The notes below the pieces were generated by a model that worked only from the letters and a program-made list of their open reading frames with translations, searched no databases and was not told where the DNA came from. DNA of 64,000 nucleotides from Polytrichum commune (lineage: Eukaryota > Streptophyta > Polytrichopsida > Polytrichales > Polytrichaceae): contig OX485803.1 of the NCBI GenBank assembly GCA_950295325.1, forward strand, positions 3,906,001 to 3,970,000, given 5' to 3'. This document shows, one piece after another, positions 25,401 through 36,689 of the stretch; within the stretch, counting starts at the first letter, position 1, and each line of letters begins with the position of its first letter. The translations under genes and the position numbers were made by a program.

Positions 25401-26779
25401 TTCTTACCCGAAAATCATGTGAGGTCTCCATTACTCAACATTCCTCAACAAACCTCTAATCGACATTACTGAAGGCCCGCAATGGGATTGATGCGTACAT
25501 ATTATTCTTCTACAGGAGTTTAGAAATGAAGTGGTCCTCCTAAACTATTGACAACATCATAGGTGCAAGCAACTGTTAATCGATCATGGCTATGGCTGGT
25601 TTTCGAACTTGAAGAAGAATTCACGTTTCTTACCCAAAGACCATGTGAGGTATCCATTACTCATTATCACTCAACATAACCTTCTATCAACCCTACTGAA
25701 GGCCCGCAATGGAAGTGATGCCTAAGTAATATTCTTCTACAGGAGTTTAGAAATGGAGGATTCTCCAGATACAAGTTTTAAGGCTCCCTATTCTGAAGTA
25801 TCAGTCAATAGGAAACAAACAGAGATGCCGACCACGCAATGATTCATTGTGTTCAAAGCCATCATCAAGTATTGACAACAACATCATAGGTGCAAGCAAC
25901 TGTTGATCAATCATGGCTATGGATGGCTTTCGAACTTGAAGATGAATTCAGGTTTCTTACCGGAAGACCATGTGAGGTATCCAAGCGACCATCAACTTCA
26001 GTAAATGTACTCAACCCACAAGCAAGGGCTTCACCAAAGGTTGTGCTCGTAACGTCACCTATAATCAACACAATCTTATTTCGAAGAATTTCCAGCAGCT
26101 TATTTCCCTCCAGTGGCCAGGGTAAGGGACATTCGCTAGGCACCCATTGCCGTCGCAGATACCTAGTGTCCACCTTGTGCTCACATTTCCTTTCCGGAGC
26201 TATAAAGCGACAAGATTGAGCGGTGTAGGCAGGAGGCGTGATGGTATCCCTCCATGAGCCTATGGAAATATCACAATTTTCTAATTCGTCCTCGGAGGAA
26301 TAATTCACGGAAATTTTCATATCCTTCGTATACAGTGTTGCAGGGTTTCTTCCTCCTTCCTGCATATAAGAATCTCTTGGTTGCACTTCTTCTTTTTCCC
26401 TGTGCTCTACTTGAATTTCAATGAACTCTGGATTCTCAATTGCATGCTCACTTGATAAATTCCCTCTAACATTCTGATGAATTGCACCTTGCTGATCCGC
26501 CAACTCTCCGTCATGAGCATTTCCGTGCGTTTCTTCTACTTCTTTATTGGTGCCCAATAACCCACCATAGCCCTGGACTTCCTTATCTACATCAAGCCAG
26601 TCCTTCCCCACCTGCTGTAATTCATCCTGCTCATAACTCTTTGCGCCAGGATCTGAAGAGAGAGCTGAAAATTTCGGCATGTACAAGCTGGAGTTGGAAT
26701 CCATAGCGAAGCCCACTAGTAACAGCACAAGGCCTCCAAGGCATGTGCTCATATGAAACTTCCATCTTCTGATGGCCAT
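22423..26779 (-). CDS. TBL-family (PC-esterase) protein lacking the catalytic Ser and His, six exons
   Basis: Minus-strand exons are 25961-26779, 24572-24725, 24041-24255, 23860-23916, 23181-23318 and 22423-22677, in consistent phase, giving about 545 residues. Residues ~12-25 form a signal anchor (Golgi type II topology), followed by an acidic stem and the TBL domain (NCDISIGSW, SCRFI, LRRQWVPSEC). Later family landmarks are SYNITV, KVFRTISPVHW, TCAMESDVLP, DISEMNLERMDAHPG and WCLPGVPDHW. Known family role: O-acetylation of cell-wall polysaccharides using a GDS serine and a DxxH Asp/His pair. Here GDS reads GDV (residues 241-243) and DxxH reads DCAG (512-515), so both Ser and His are gone while frame and splicing look intact. 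The exon 2 acceptor has a weak pyrimidine tract, the exon 3 donor (GTGTAG) is poor, and a short segment may be missing between exons 4 and 5. It is either a pseudoenzyme or an early pseudogene. Confidence 0.8.
24790..25982. repeat. ~320-bp tandem array in TBL intron 1, copying the exon 1 donor boundary
   Basis: Successive units start near 25,009, 25,331, 25,551 and 25,881, each with GGTGCAAGCAACTGTT, CATGGCTATGG and GAAGGCCCGCAATGG; a partial unit lies at 24,790-25,008. The second unit is shortened to about 220 bp. The unit at the right end is the true 3' end of exon 1. The others duplicate its last ~12 coding bases (minus strand GGATACCTCACATGG) and the donor region. Two of them keep GGGTAAGAAAC, a usable-looking donor; the unit at 25,009 has lost it (GCTAAG). 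The array therefore expanded from the exon-intron junction into the intron. Confidence 0.8.
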
Positions 26780-29700
26780 TCCTAGAGTACAAAGTCCTCT
26801 ACTTTGTTACTTTCTTTCGTCTGAATAGTTCTCCACTAGATTATGAAGAAGATTCTGACCTTATGTCAGATCATTGCAACACTTCACAATGCATATGAGG
26901 ATATGATGTCCACAGGGTGAAATGATTAAGAACAACTGTGACTAGCTATACTCTGCATACATTTGATATTATGTTGTCCTCAAACCTCGAGAGCCTACGA
27001 TAAATCCATTTGAATAGCATGCTTGTCTGATATCTCAAATATATAAAGAACCCTCTGCATAGTGCATCATTCAATGCCAATTATCAAGACCTAGCAACAA
27101 GGGGATCACCGACAGTCAATTATTCACTTATGCCCGTTGTCAAGATGTTGTTCCTGTCCCAAATTTCTCCTCCTTCTAAACACCACTATCTACACAAAAA
27201 TCTGTACAAATCTGGAGCACTGCAAATTTCATTTGAGTTTGTCCTTAAATCGAAGTTCGGCATCAGAGGCAACTGCTAGCCACCATGGTGAAAATTTACA
27301 TGTTCGTGGGTGTCCACTTCATCAAACTCTCTGCATAGCCTTCACAAATTGATCATCCTTCTTCGTTTTGGCAACCAAGTGCATAACAGCCAGACCAACA
27401 ACAATCCTAAGCTTGTATCTTAGTATAAGTTCACCATTCGACCCTTAGTAGTTTCAAAACCCTCAGCATCACCCTTCAGGACTACATACTTACTTGAAAG
27501 ACCAACGTACGCCCATGATCAATCTTGTTCGTGTTGGAAGTTAGGTCAAAATCAACACAACAGATACCTTGGATCCTACCACAAGGCTAGTACCGTAGGT
27601 TCCTCGCCTCTTACCTTCTCTTCTGGATGCAAGGCTACGGTGTAAGAGATACCAGACCTACGAGACAAGGCTGAGGGACACCTCGCTTCAGGCTTTCAGA
27701 CATTCAAACCATTTGTTACTAGGGTTGGTCCAATTTCCCTGTATCATGATTTTGTCAGGTTTTGTCTACACCTACAGTGCAGGCTTGAAAAACTACTCTA
27801 AATTCCTAGTTTTCATGGTCTTCATTTGCACGTGTAATCTATCAACAAAGAGTGTAGGGCTTGCTTAAGTGAGGGACATGTGGCGGCCAACTGAACGACA
27901 CGTGGCAACTTACCAACTGACCAACTAACTCATTCCCCCACCTATCTACCTACTTATATACATGCCCATCTATCTACTTACATACATGCCCACCTGTCTA
28001 CTTACATACATGCCCCGCTATCTACCAAAGTGGCACAAGTCTAGTTGAAAGATTACAATGTATTATACATCTGATTTAGTGTGTTTATTAAATAGATGTG
28101 CCATGTTGGTTTTTCAGTGGTCTCCATGACTTGTTTTGTAGCAACAAGTGTCCCATGCCACCTTGTGTGGTTGCCGCCCAATGATTCCAAGATCATTTAC
28201 TTGGATCATTGATGTACAGCAAATGTGGGCCACACAAAATCAGATGTATCCTGTAGAGTGGAGTATGATACCTAGGCAGCCGTGTACTTACTTATATTAT
28301 CCGGCCTTGTAGTATTGCGGGGATTAGAGGTCAAGTATTATTATACCCCGATTTAAACATCAGAAAACCCCATTTGACTAGAATCCGACTGAGATAAATT
28401 AGCCTAAATTTTGGGGGAGATTTCCTGCAGCATCCAGGTAATCTGGCTAGCATGTGCAATTCAGCATTAGTAGTTTGTACGTTAAGAAACCAACTACTGC
28501 AGTGAACACTGTTGAGAACCTTCAGATGCATGAATATGTACTAATTCATGGTGCTACATACATCAACAAAGGCTATATTCAACTTCTGTTGGCATTGTCC
28601 GTCTAGCAATTATAGACTTGGCAATTTTGGACATACTATCGGTGCACCTTGTTGTCAAAGACAGCATGATAAGATTTATTCTGGAAATTTTCAGCAGAAG
28701 TGGAACAGCAGAAGCAGAACTAGGTAGTAGATTTTAAGATGATTGAGGCGATGTCAGTGTGCACACCAGATTTTATGATCTTGAGAGGGTACTGCAGAAA
28801 TTGATGTAACTTGTCATGAAAGAGAGTACTCATAAATAGCAGTGGAGTGGGTCAGTCAGGAGATCCAAAGAAGAATATCTTTTTCCTTCTTTCCAGGACG
28901 GTTACATTGGTTATGAGAAACAGCCTGCAGTGTTATTCCTATGAAATGTTGGTCTCAATGGGCAGATGCGGAAGTGTCGCGTTGAGGTAATTGTGACCAT
29001 ATCTCCCAGACAGGTGGCGTAAGTCTAACCCTACTGCTAACAAACCTCCACATATGCATTGTGTGGTTAGAGGGCTACATTGTGTACTATACAAAAATGA
29101 ATGGCTTCTTACAGAAAAGAATTGTCTCAATTCCTTACAAAATAATGCAACGGTAACAACTAGCTAAGAGTTTGGGGTCCCAGGTTCTACCTTGTTTGCG
29201 AGCCTGTTTCCAGAGATAAACAAACAAGAGAGAACCAAAGATACTATGTCTGGATAAAAAGTAGATGATCCTTTGAGGGGGAAGCAGAAGCTGCACTGTT
29301 GAAGGATACACTTGCGGATGAGATTTTTGGTAGGGCCTTGGAATGGAGGCAGGATTTGGATTCATGATATTCCGTATGCCGCAAACGCCATCATCTATGG
29401 ACTCTTGTGCTCCTGATCACCAATAGACCAATAGAGAAGCTGTGAGTGGACTGCCCTAACTTCACTAGATAATTTGCTACATTTCCCATAGCAAGAAAAC
29501 TGATCAAAACTCATTATTTTCTTCCATAATTCGTTTCATGAGCCAGATTTCCACTTCAAGAACAGTGACGATAATGGTGACTAGCAGGGGATAAAGCTGC
29601 TAATCCCCAACTACAAGGCCATTAATACAATCATTTGGAAAATGTTGCTGTGTCAAGTCACAGTAGCTGCAAGGACAGGAGTTGTTGCAGAGTCGATCAT

Positions 29701-30592
29701 TATGCAGCCCACCATCCAAGGCAGAATATTTCTTTCCACACTCAGCTCAAGACACAGGATGCCTCAACACTAATCATCGCAAAAACATGCTGAGAGGTAC
29801 CAACTAAAAAAGAGATGTCACTAAATTGTGTATTACAAGAATAGAACATAACGTTTGTCCCATTACACAACCTAAACTACGCAGTGGAAAACAAGGAAAC
29901 ACTACCAACTCTATTCTGCTAAACATATAACCTTCAACCACAAGTGCATAGAAGGTTTGAGGTGATTATTGGAAAACAAACGATAACCAGGCAACTGTGA
30001 ATCTCTCAAGGAACCAAGCACTCAAAACTGCAGCCTGAAGACATAAGCTAGACATACATAATTAATTCCTCGCCAAAAGTTCAAACCCAGAACATGTTAC
30101 ACATTCTCTAATTGGACTACCCAAAAAGGTGCACTCGGCAGGTGTGATAATCTCCAAAATGGTGTAGCCTCCAGCACTTAACAGATACATACTTATAATT
30201 CCTTAACCTGGGTGCTATCAAGATGAGTTTAACTGCTCGCCCTCATCAAACTTAACCTCACAAGATACGCAGGAAGGACAACAACCAGATCTCAGTTTAC
30301 TCGTTAGCTAGTAAGGTTCTCCTGACAAGACGTAAGCTCTCACAGGTGTGTACCACGTTTAACTTCAGAAGAAATATATGTCAGATGCAGAAAAGATCTA
30401 GAGATTGCATGCTCCGTCACACGCACAATCTAGACTGGACCAGGATATCAGCATACAAAAGAGAACCTGTCATAGAACAGAAACAGGCTAAAGATGATGA
30501 CTGTATCTCTCCTTGTCCTATAAGAGGAGGCTTACCAATCAACAATGTAACTTCTAACGTTTCCCACACATGATGGGAAGATTGCATGGAGT
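26780..30592. other. Spacer between the MADS and TBL-family genes
   Basis: Both flanking genes are on the minus strand, so the left part should hold the TBL-family promoter and the right part the 3' UTR of the MADS gene. No coding exon or RNA gene recognised. A 24-bp tandem repeat at 27,945-28,025 is listed separately. Confidence 0.5.
27945..28025. repeat. 24-bp tandem repeat, about 3 copies
   Basis: The unit CTATCTACTTACATACATGC recurs three times with small changes, separated by CCAC or CCCG. It is a simple minisatellite in the TBL-MADS spacer. Confidence 0.7.
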
Positions 30593-33500
30593 CTATGTCT
30601 GACTCTGAAAGGTCCATCTCATAGAAGATTCACCTACACAAGAGACATGTGACCACCTATTAGAAAGAAAGGACATATTAGCAGCATTATGTCTGCTCTC
30701 CACATCCTGCAAACATCATCTGCTGATTACAGACATTGACGAAGCAAATGGCGGGGCGCCCTTCTGCAGCATGTGAGCTACCAAAAGTTCAGCAATCTTC
30801 TCCCACGCACAAAACAATTAGAGATACCCTAATCTTGAAAATGCAAAAACTATTAACGAACTCATCAGAAATAATATGAGCGACTACCTTCTGGCTCAAC
30901 TGGACTTTGCTGCGAAGGCCTTCTGCTAGTACTTGGAGCAAATTGTGGCTCAGGAAACAACCTATTAAACACACAACAAATAAACACAGTGAAGTCAGAA
31001 AGAGTTTAGCCCCATTATTTCAGGCAGGCTCTCAGATCAAACCTAAAACCAACAAGCTTTCTGATGCAAATAAGTCATTCACATGCAAACAGAAAATCCA
31101 AGACGGCCGGAGATTTTTACCCTAAATGTAAAGAGGTATTCTGCGGATCACGAAGATCACGAAGATTCGAAGGAGTCTGCGGATCACGAAGATTCGGATG
31201 AGTGGGGTAGACAGTGGGAGCCTGCTGTGAACTCCCACCGGGCTCTCGTGTAGGCACATTTGAAATCTGCCCAGGACTTCCTGATGGACCTGCACGGGCT
31301 GCAATTCCTGCATCTGCTACCTACACACAAAAAAAGCAAGAGTTGGAAAAGACTGATGGTGATCCCAAAACTTGGCACTCATCTCCAAACAACCATCAAA
31401 CTAACAAGCACCTTCTAGACTGTACAGATCCAACGCGGTATGATCAAACAACTCTTCCGGATTCTAGATGTTGGGATAATTTAGTGCGAGGCAATATTTT
31501 GAATGTATACCTGCTGGCGCAAATCCTCATTTGCAGCCTGAAGCTCGCGCTCCTGAAATAAAGAGTTGTTAGGTTCATTGACTACTAGGTTTACATAGAC
31601 AAACACCAGCGTAGCATTACTTCATAAGAGCAGCAATTCCACATTCCGAACCAACTTGATATCTAGAATGTTGATGAAGAGAAGACGCCATAATTTAGTG
31701 CGAGGCAATATTTTGAATGTATACCTGCTGGCGCAAATCCTCATTTGCAGCCTGCAGCTCGCGCTCCTGAAATAAAGAGTCGTTAGGTTCATTGACTACT
31801 AGGTTTACATAGACAAACACCAGCGTAGCATTACTTCACAAGAGCAGCAATTCCACATTCCGAACCAACTTGATATCTAGGATGTTGATGAAGAGAAGGC
31901 CGCCATACCTTTCTCCGCAATTCTTCAATCTCTTCCAAGAGAAGTTGGTTCTGCAATTTTGAAACCCAACTGTGTAAGTTCCAAGACAAAAACCACAATT
32001 TGGAACATTCAACTCAGGCTCAGCGGTTACAGGGCTCTCCCAAATTTTGAAAGTATGTTGGGGTATTACCAACCATTATTTGAAACCAGTTGTTGAACGG
32101 CCTGCTACTAAACGGTCGAAGCCTCTCTTGCGCTATATCTACTTATGCAGTCAATAGATACACCTTCCTTCGTAGTATGGGTAGAGTCACCGACTGAAGG
32201 ATGACACTCCGTCAAGGCCAGAACAACTCAACTTGTGTAGGCAAGGGTAAGTCTTAAAAATGAAAAAAGGACACCATTCAAGAACAACCTGACACTTGCC
32301 TTCCTTGCTCGTACTTTCGAAGCACCGTCGTCAAGTTGCTTCTCTAGCTGGAGAAGGTCAGAAACCGATAGCGATGAAATATCCTCACCGAGCATGCGCC
32401 TACAGGAGGATAATGAAACCTTATCAGCCTCATTACAACCCGAATAAGTGGAATAAGCTCAACAACACTTCATGATAGTGCCACTAATTTCACTAATTAA
32501 TTGCCGTCATCACAAAAGAACCTGTATGTGTCTGATTAAACTAATGTTCCGCACTTGCGTTTTTTACTCCAGCCATGAGGGTTGAAAGGAAGAATTCAAG
32601 TTCCCGGTTCTCAAGGGCACAATAGGGCACTAATTGACTCTAGCCGTATCAGATAAGCATCATCATTTACTACGTCACAGTGCAGGACCTTTGCTTATCA
32701 TGCGCCCGCTCCAACTGCTGTCGTAATTTCACCACTTCGCGTCCCATGAACTGTCAATGTGCACACAAATCGTCAACTACCTATTTGCAAGTTGAACGAG
32801 ATAACCTTGTGATAGAGCTGCGTAACACGTTTTGAGATAATCAAAATCTACAGAGGTCATTCTAGCTTCTGTAAGTCTGCAAATTGCGGTAGAGAATAGG
32901 GTCCCGCATCGACATACATCGCTATTGTGGCCGGTCTGCACCCCATCTGGACATTTGCTGTATCGCTCAAGGATGTCCCGCATGCTACACAGTACCAGAT
33001 ACACCTTAAGAGTTAGTCCTCGAGCTCCTCTAGTCAGGGCAGAAACTTCAGATCACACTGACACAAAGACCAGACCTTGCAGGATACCCACAACCCATCG
33101 ACAAGAAACGTAGCCAGAATAAGCGACACCAGCTCAATTATGAAGTTCCCACAAAACCCTAAATCCAAAACCCTACATATCTTCTGAAGATTTAAATTCA
33201 TCGGTTCCGCCTGCTTCTCACTCAATTCCTCTGTGAGACACCCTGTCAAGAGAAGCAAATTCCAGCAACTGCGGCAGAAATCTCGGGAGTGAGTCAAACT
33301 CGTCCTCAATAGAGATTCATTCCATTACAGAAAGTCGTCCAATTTCGTTCGAAGAACCAGCATCATCAACGAACCGCTACTACTGATACTTCTGGGGTTC
33401 TCAGATAAAGTCTGGGAAATATTGCATTTGGAACCACGACCATGCAGAGATGACAAATTTAGACAGGCCTCTCGTACAGTCCCCAAAACATGAACGATTC

Positions 33501-34305
33501 CATAATCATTGATGGTCCTGAGATGAGACGAGTCGAGTCGTCCCACAGTCAGCGCTGTAATGCGTACAGTTTACCTGTGGAGCAGCGCAGGGCAGGGAAG
33601 AGCTTACGAACGTGGCTTACGGACTACGATGCCAACCATCAGTGGCGAGGACGAAGGCATAATCTTAGCAACAGGACAACCCAAAACCTGACGAGAAAGT
33701 ATCAATACATACAGCGTAGTACTCCATTGTAGGAACAGCAGCAGCAGCAGCAGCAGAGGTTAGAAGGCGGCCCAGCTTCCCAGGTCGAACAATACCCCGC
33801 ATTAGGACGCGAAATCCTCTCAATCAAGGAGCATATTTACGAATTATTTTTATCACCACCGCCGGGTCCAAAAGCTGCCACCACTTCCACAGGAAAAGAA
33901 AATGTGCTACGAACCCATAGGTGACCTGACAAAATACTTACTTTGAGATTTCTACCGAATTAGAGTGTCCTACTGTCTCTCTTTCTCTATCTCTTCCTCT
34001 TTTCCCCCCACGTTATTGGAGCAACTACAATTCGTGGTGGCTGCTGCAAACGGCTACACTGATCACATTAAGCTCGTTGCAACTTAAGCCTGCGTTGCGG
34101 AGTCAATGTCGTCTGCCTACCTGCCTGAGCTGGCAAATTCGAACAACTTTCCAGTGCTGGAAAATATAATGAGTGCGACTTCGGCATCGCATAAGACGGC
34201 GAGCTCATGTGCCTTCTTGAGGAGCCCCCCCCGCCTCTTGGAGAATGTGACCTGCCTGCTCGTGGGATTCTCAATCTTCTTTATCTCTATTTTCCCGCGA
34301 CCCAT
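30593..34305 (-). CDS. MIKC-type MADS-box transcription factor, nine or ten coding exons
   Basis: Minus-strand exons: 34121-34305 (185 nt, MADS), 32918-32984 (67), 32689-32750 (62), 32300-32399 (100), 31909-31950 (42), 31725-31766 and 31511-31552 (two copies of a 42-nt exon), 31121-31320 (200), 30888-30961 (74). These sizes match the conserved MIKC exon pattern. The protein opens [20 protein letters not shown] and has the full DNA-binding domain (residues 1-60), an I region ([10 protein letters not shown]), a K domain ([44 protein letters not shown]) and a C-terminal LHLGLFPEPQ motif. Known role: nuclear dimeric factor binding CArG boxes in development. The last exon is unsettled: acceptor 30633 with stop at 30593 gives 284 residues with both 42-nt copies (270 with one), but acceptors near 30,768 and read-through of exon 30888-30961 are also possible. 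Exon 32300-32399 ends in a GC donor. Exon 31121-31320 encodes repeats of NLRDPQ. Confidence 0.92.
31476..31903. repeat. 214-bp direct tandem duplication containing a whole MADS exon
   Basis: Bases 31476-31689 and 31690-31903 align without gaps at an offset of 214 and differ at only a handful of positions. Each copy contains the 42-nt K-domain exon ([14 protein letters not shown]) with its own acceptor (TTTCAG) and donor (GTATAC). Within the exons the only difference is a third-position change in a Leu codon (CTT versus CTG). Confidence 0.92.
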
Positions 34306-34912
34306 AACCTCCAGCTCTATAGGTGGATCCACCTTCCGTTCCTGCTGCTCCTCCTCTTGCTGCTGCTGCGGTGGCTGCCACCGCTGCTGCTGCCGACACA
34401 CTTCCTCTGCCCGCCACCCACCACCGTCCAAATCCTCACCACCTCCTTCTTGCGGCCGAATCCGGGACGAGTTCAGCGTCACAGCAAAGCACTGCCAGCT
34501 TCTGCACTGCACTCCAGACGCTGTCATCATCCATAGCCTCCTGGATACTAACAAATACCGTCACCAACAACTACTACCTCCTACTCGTCACCATCCTGCC
34601 CTTCCGGTCAACGGTTTCCCACTCCCCCCGCCATCAGCTAGCTAATGCCCCCCCTCACCCTCACCCTCCCAATCCAAACCCCCGCTGCTCCAGCTACTCC
34701 CCAAACCCACCATACGATTCCCTCCCACCACCACCGCCTCCTCCAGCTCACCTTTCCCTCTCCCCCTGTGCATCATCCTTCTTTCCCTCCCCAATTCCTC
34801 GATCAATCAATCTCGCCCCCCAGGAGCAGAGCACCACCCCGGCCTCCTACCCCAACAATGTCATGGAGCCAATGATGATGATGCCCCGGAGCGCCTCTCC
34901 CCCCTGCTCCTC

Positions 34913-34960
<48 letters not shown>

Positions 34961-35700
34961 TAGCTTACTGTCCCTGGCTGGCGCTCTGCTGGCTCGCCAC
35001 CACACTCTCTACTCAACCTCTGGCTGCACTACTTACACTCCCTCCCTGCTGTCACTATAAGTGTAAGGAGCCTTAAGCTAAGCAAGCTAAGCTGCGTTAG
35101 CTTAGTAGGCTGCTGAGTGGAGTTGGGAGTATGTTGAGAGTGAGAGTGAGAGAGTGTGTGTGTCTTCTGTGTACACTACCAGTACCTCTAGTAAGGTGGT
35201 GGTGGTGGTGGTATGCTGCTGCTTAGTAGAGGCAGAGGGGATGTAAAGCGAAGTGTTTATACGAAGTGGCCGAGGAGGGTGTGCAGTGACTGGAGAGGAC
35301 GAACTGACAGGGGAGGCCGAATTTACGATTTATAGGGGCAAGGGTGGGGCAACGGCGCTCTCTCCCAGGGGCAGGATCCTCTGCTCCCATACTAACACTG
35401 GATATGTGGCAGGCGGATTTGGTGCTGTTCCTGCAAAGCAGGGGAGGCTCGGGGGCGGAACATCAGGCTTGACGCATGCGACGATCGAGCTAACGCTACT
35501 GACCCAACCCTCCCCCCGGCCCTCTGCTGTGCTTGCTGCTGCTCCTGGCCCGGGCCTTGCTGCCGCTGCCGCCGGTGGGCCCGGCCGACGCTGCGGCTGC
35601 AGGGGTACATGAGCTACCGCCGCTTTGCGGCAGCAGGGTAAGTGAGGAGTCCAGCGCCCGGGCCGGGTTTCTTTATATATGTTTGTATAAACAAATAACC
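34306..35700 (-). promoter_or_regulatory. MADS-box 5' leader and probable promoter
   Basis: On the minus strand the reading frame stays open for 83 codons upstream of the MADS start, to an ATG at 34,554, and is rich in Gln and Glu. I read this as leader, because the MADS domain normally begins the protein. A (GA)n tract of about 40 bases lies at 34,918-34,957, as is common in plant leaders. TATA candidates on the minus strand are TATAAAC (about 35,255-35,261), TATAAAT (35,328-35,334) and ATATATAAAG (35,671-35,680). A GC-rich block spans 35,340-35,650. Which TATA is used cannot be told from sequence. Confidence 0.5.
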
Positions 35701-36689
35701 TAAGCACAGTAACAAGTTAGCGAGGAGTCCGCACAGGCTTTCAAGGCGAGCTCTCTCTCTCTCTCTCTCAGACATGGCTGCATCCAAGAGCTGCATTTGA
35801 ACTGCAACTAAACAGCCTAACCCTCAGTGCACAGATGGTCTAAAACCCGGCCGCTCTTAGACCGCAAAAGAAAGCAACTCATGCACAAGGGCGAGGGGCA
35901 ATTGGATTCAGTGCCTGGGAACTTAGTGCCCAACTCTAGAAAAACTGGCGAAAATGGCAAGGAGACATGCAAAAAGCTGCACTTTTTATCTTGCAACGCA
36001 TCAACTTTAGCTCTGCCAAAAGTTTGAAGCCCAATAGTTGTACACAACAGATCGAATGGGTTGACGCAACAGAAGAAGTTCGAGGACCAAAATGCACGCA
36101 TTGCCGATTACGTTAATGTCGTCGCATGTGTGAATATGATCCCTACACCCTCAATGCCGACCAATTCCATCGCTTCGGGCTTCTAATCAGATCAAATCCA
36201 CAGGGACGAAATTGTCGCACTTCTTAAGGGCAAACGATAACTCTACATGCCCACATTGCTCGAAATTGGTCGCTATTTAGAAGTCCCTTCACAGTCCAAT
36301 GACGGAGCTGCTCTTCAATCGGGATGAATTCTTGTTGGAGCTAATTAGTCAACTTAGGGTTCAACTGCGCTGGGCAGGGCCATTCTGCAAGTCGAACTGA
36401 TGAGGAAGATCGACGATACATTAAGCATGTGTGTAGTTTCGACTCTATTTTTTTTTCATTATAGCACTTATCTCTGCATCTGTTGTGATTGAGCTGGCCT
36501 TTCCAATTCGAATTCGATATCGAGTTTCTTAAGCACTTATCATTGCTATGCAGTTCCTCATTTCTGGCTGTAAATCCTTCCTGGCCGCAAAGAGCCGCAA
36601 ACGAGCCGCTCATGTCCCTCCCTCGCGCAGCTCTCCTCCCGGCCCGCTCTCAGCCCAGGCTCCGAGCCCTCCCTAAATTCCCCCTTCCT
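35701..36689. other. Upstream spacer of the MADS gene
   Basis: A second short (CT)n tract sits at 35,748-35,769. Otherwise there is no gene or repeat I can support. Confidence 0.4.

Noticed and set aside
25890-26706. Plus-strand frames in the TBL-family locus
   Set aside because: They are antisense to TBL exon 1, whose minus-strand frame carries clear family motifs.
34106-35060. Plus-strand frames of 179 and 245 codons rich in Ser and Pro
   Set aside because: They are antisense to the MADS-box exon and its GA/CT-rich leader. Composition and the known gene on the other strand explain them.
35253-35707. Ala/Pro/Gly-rich frames on both strands upstream of the MADS gene
   Set aside because: A GC-rich block opens frames on both strands. 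There are no domains, and its position suggests promoter or leader.
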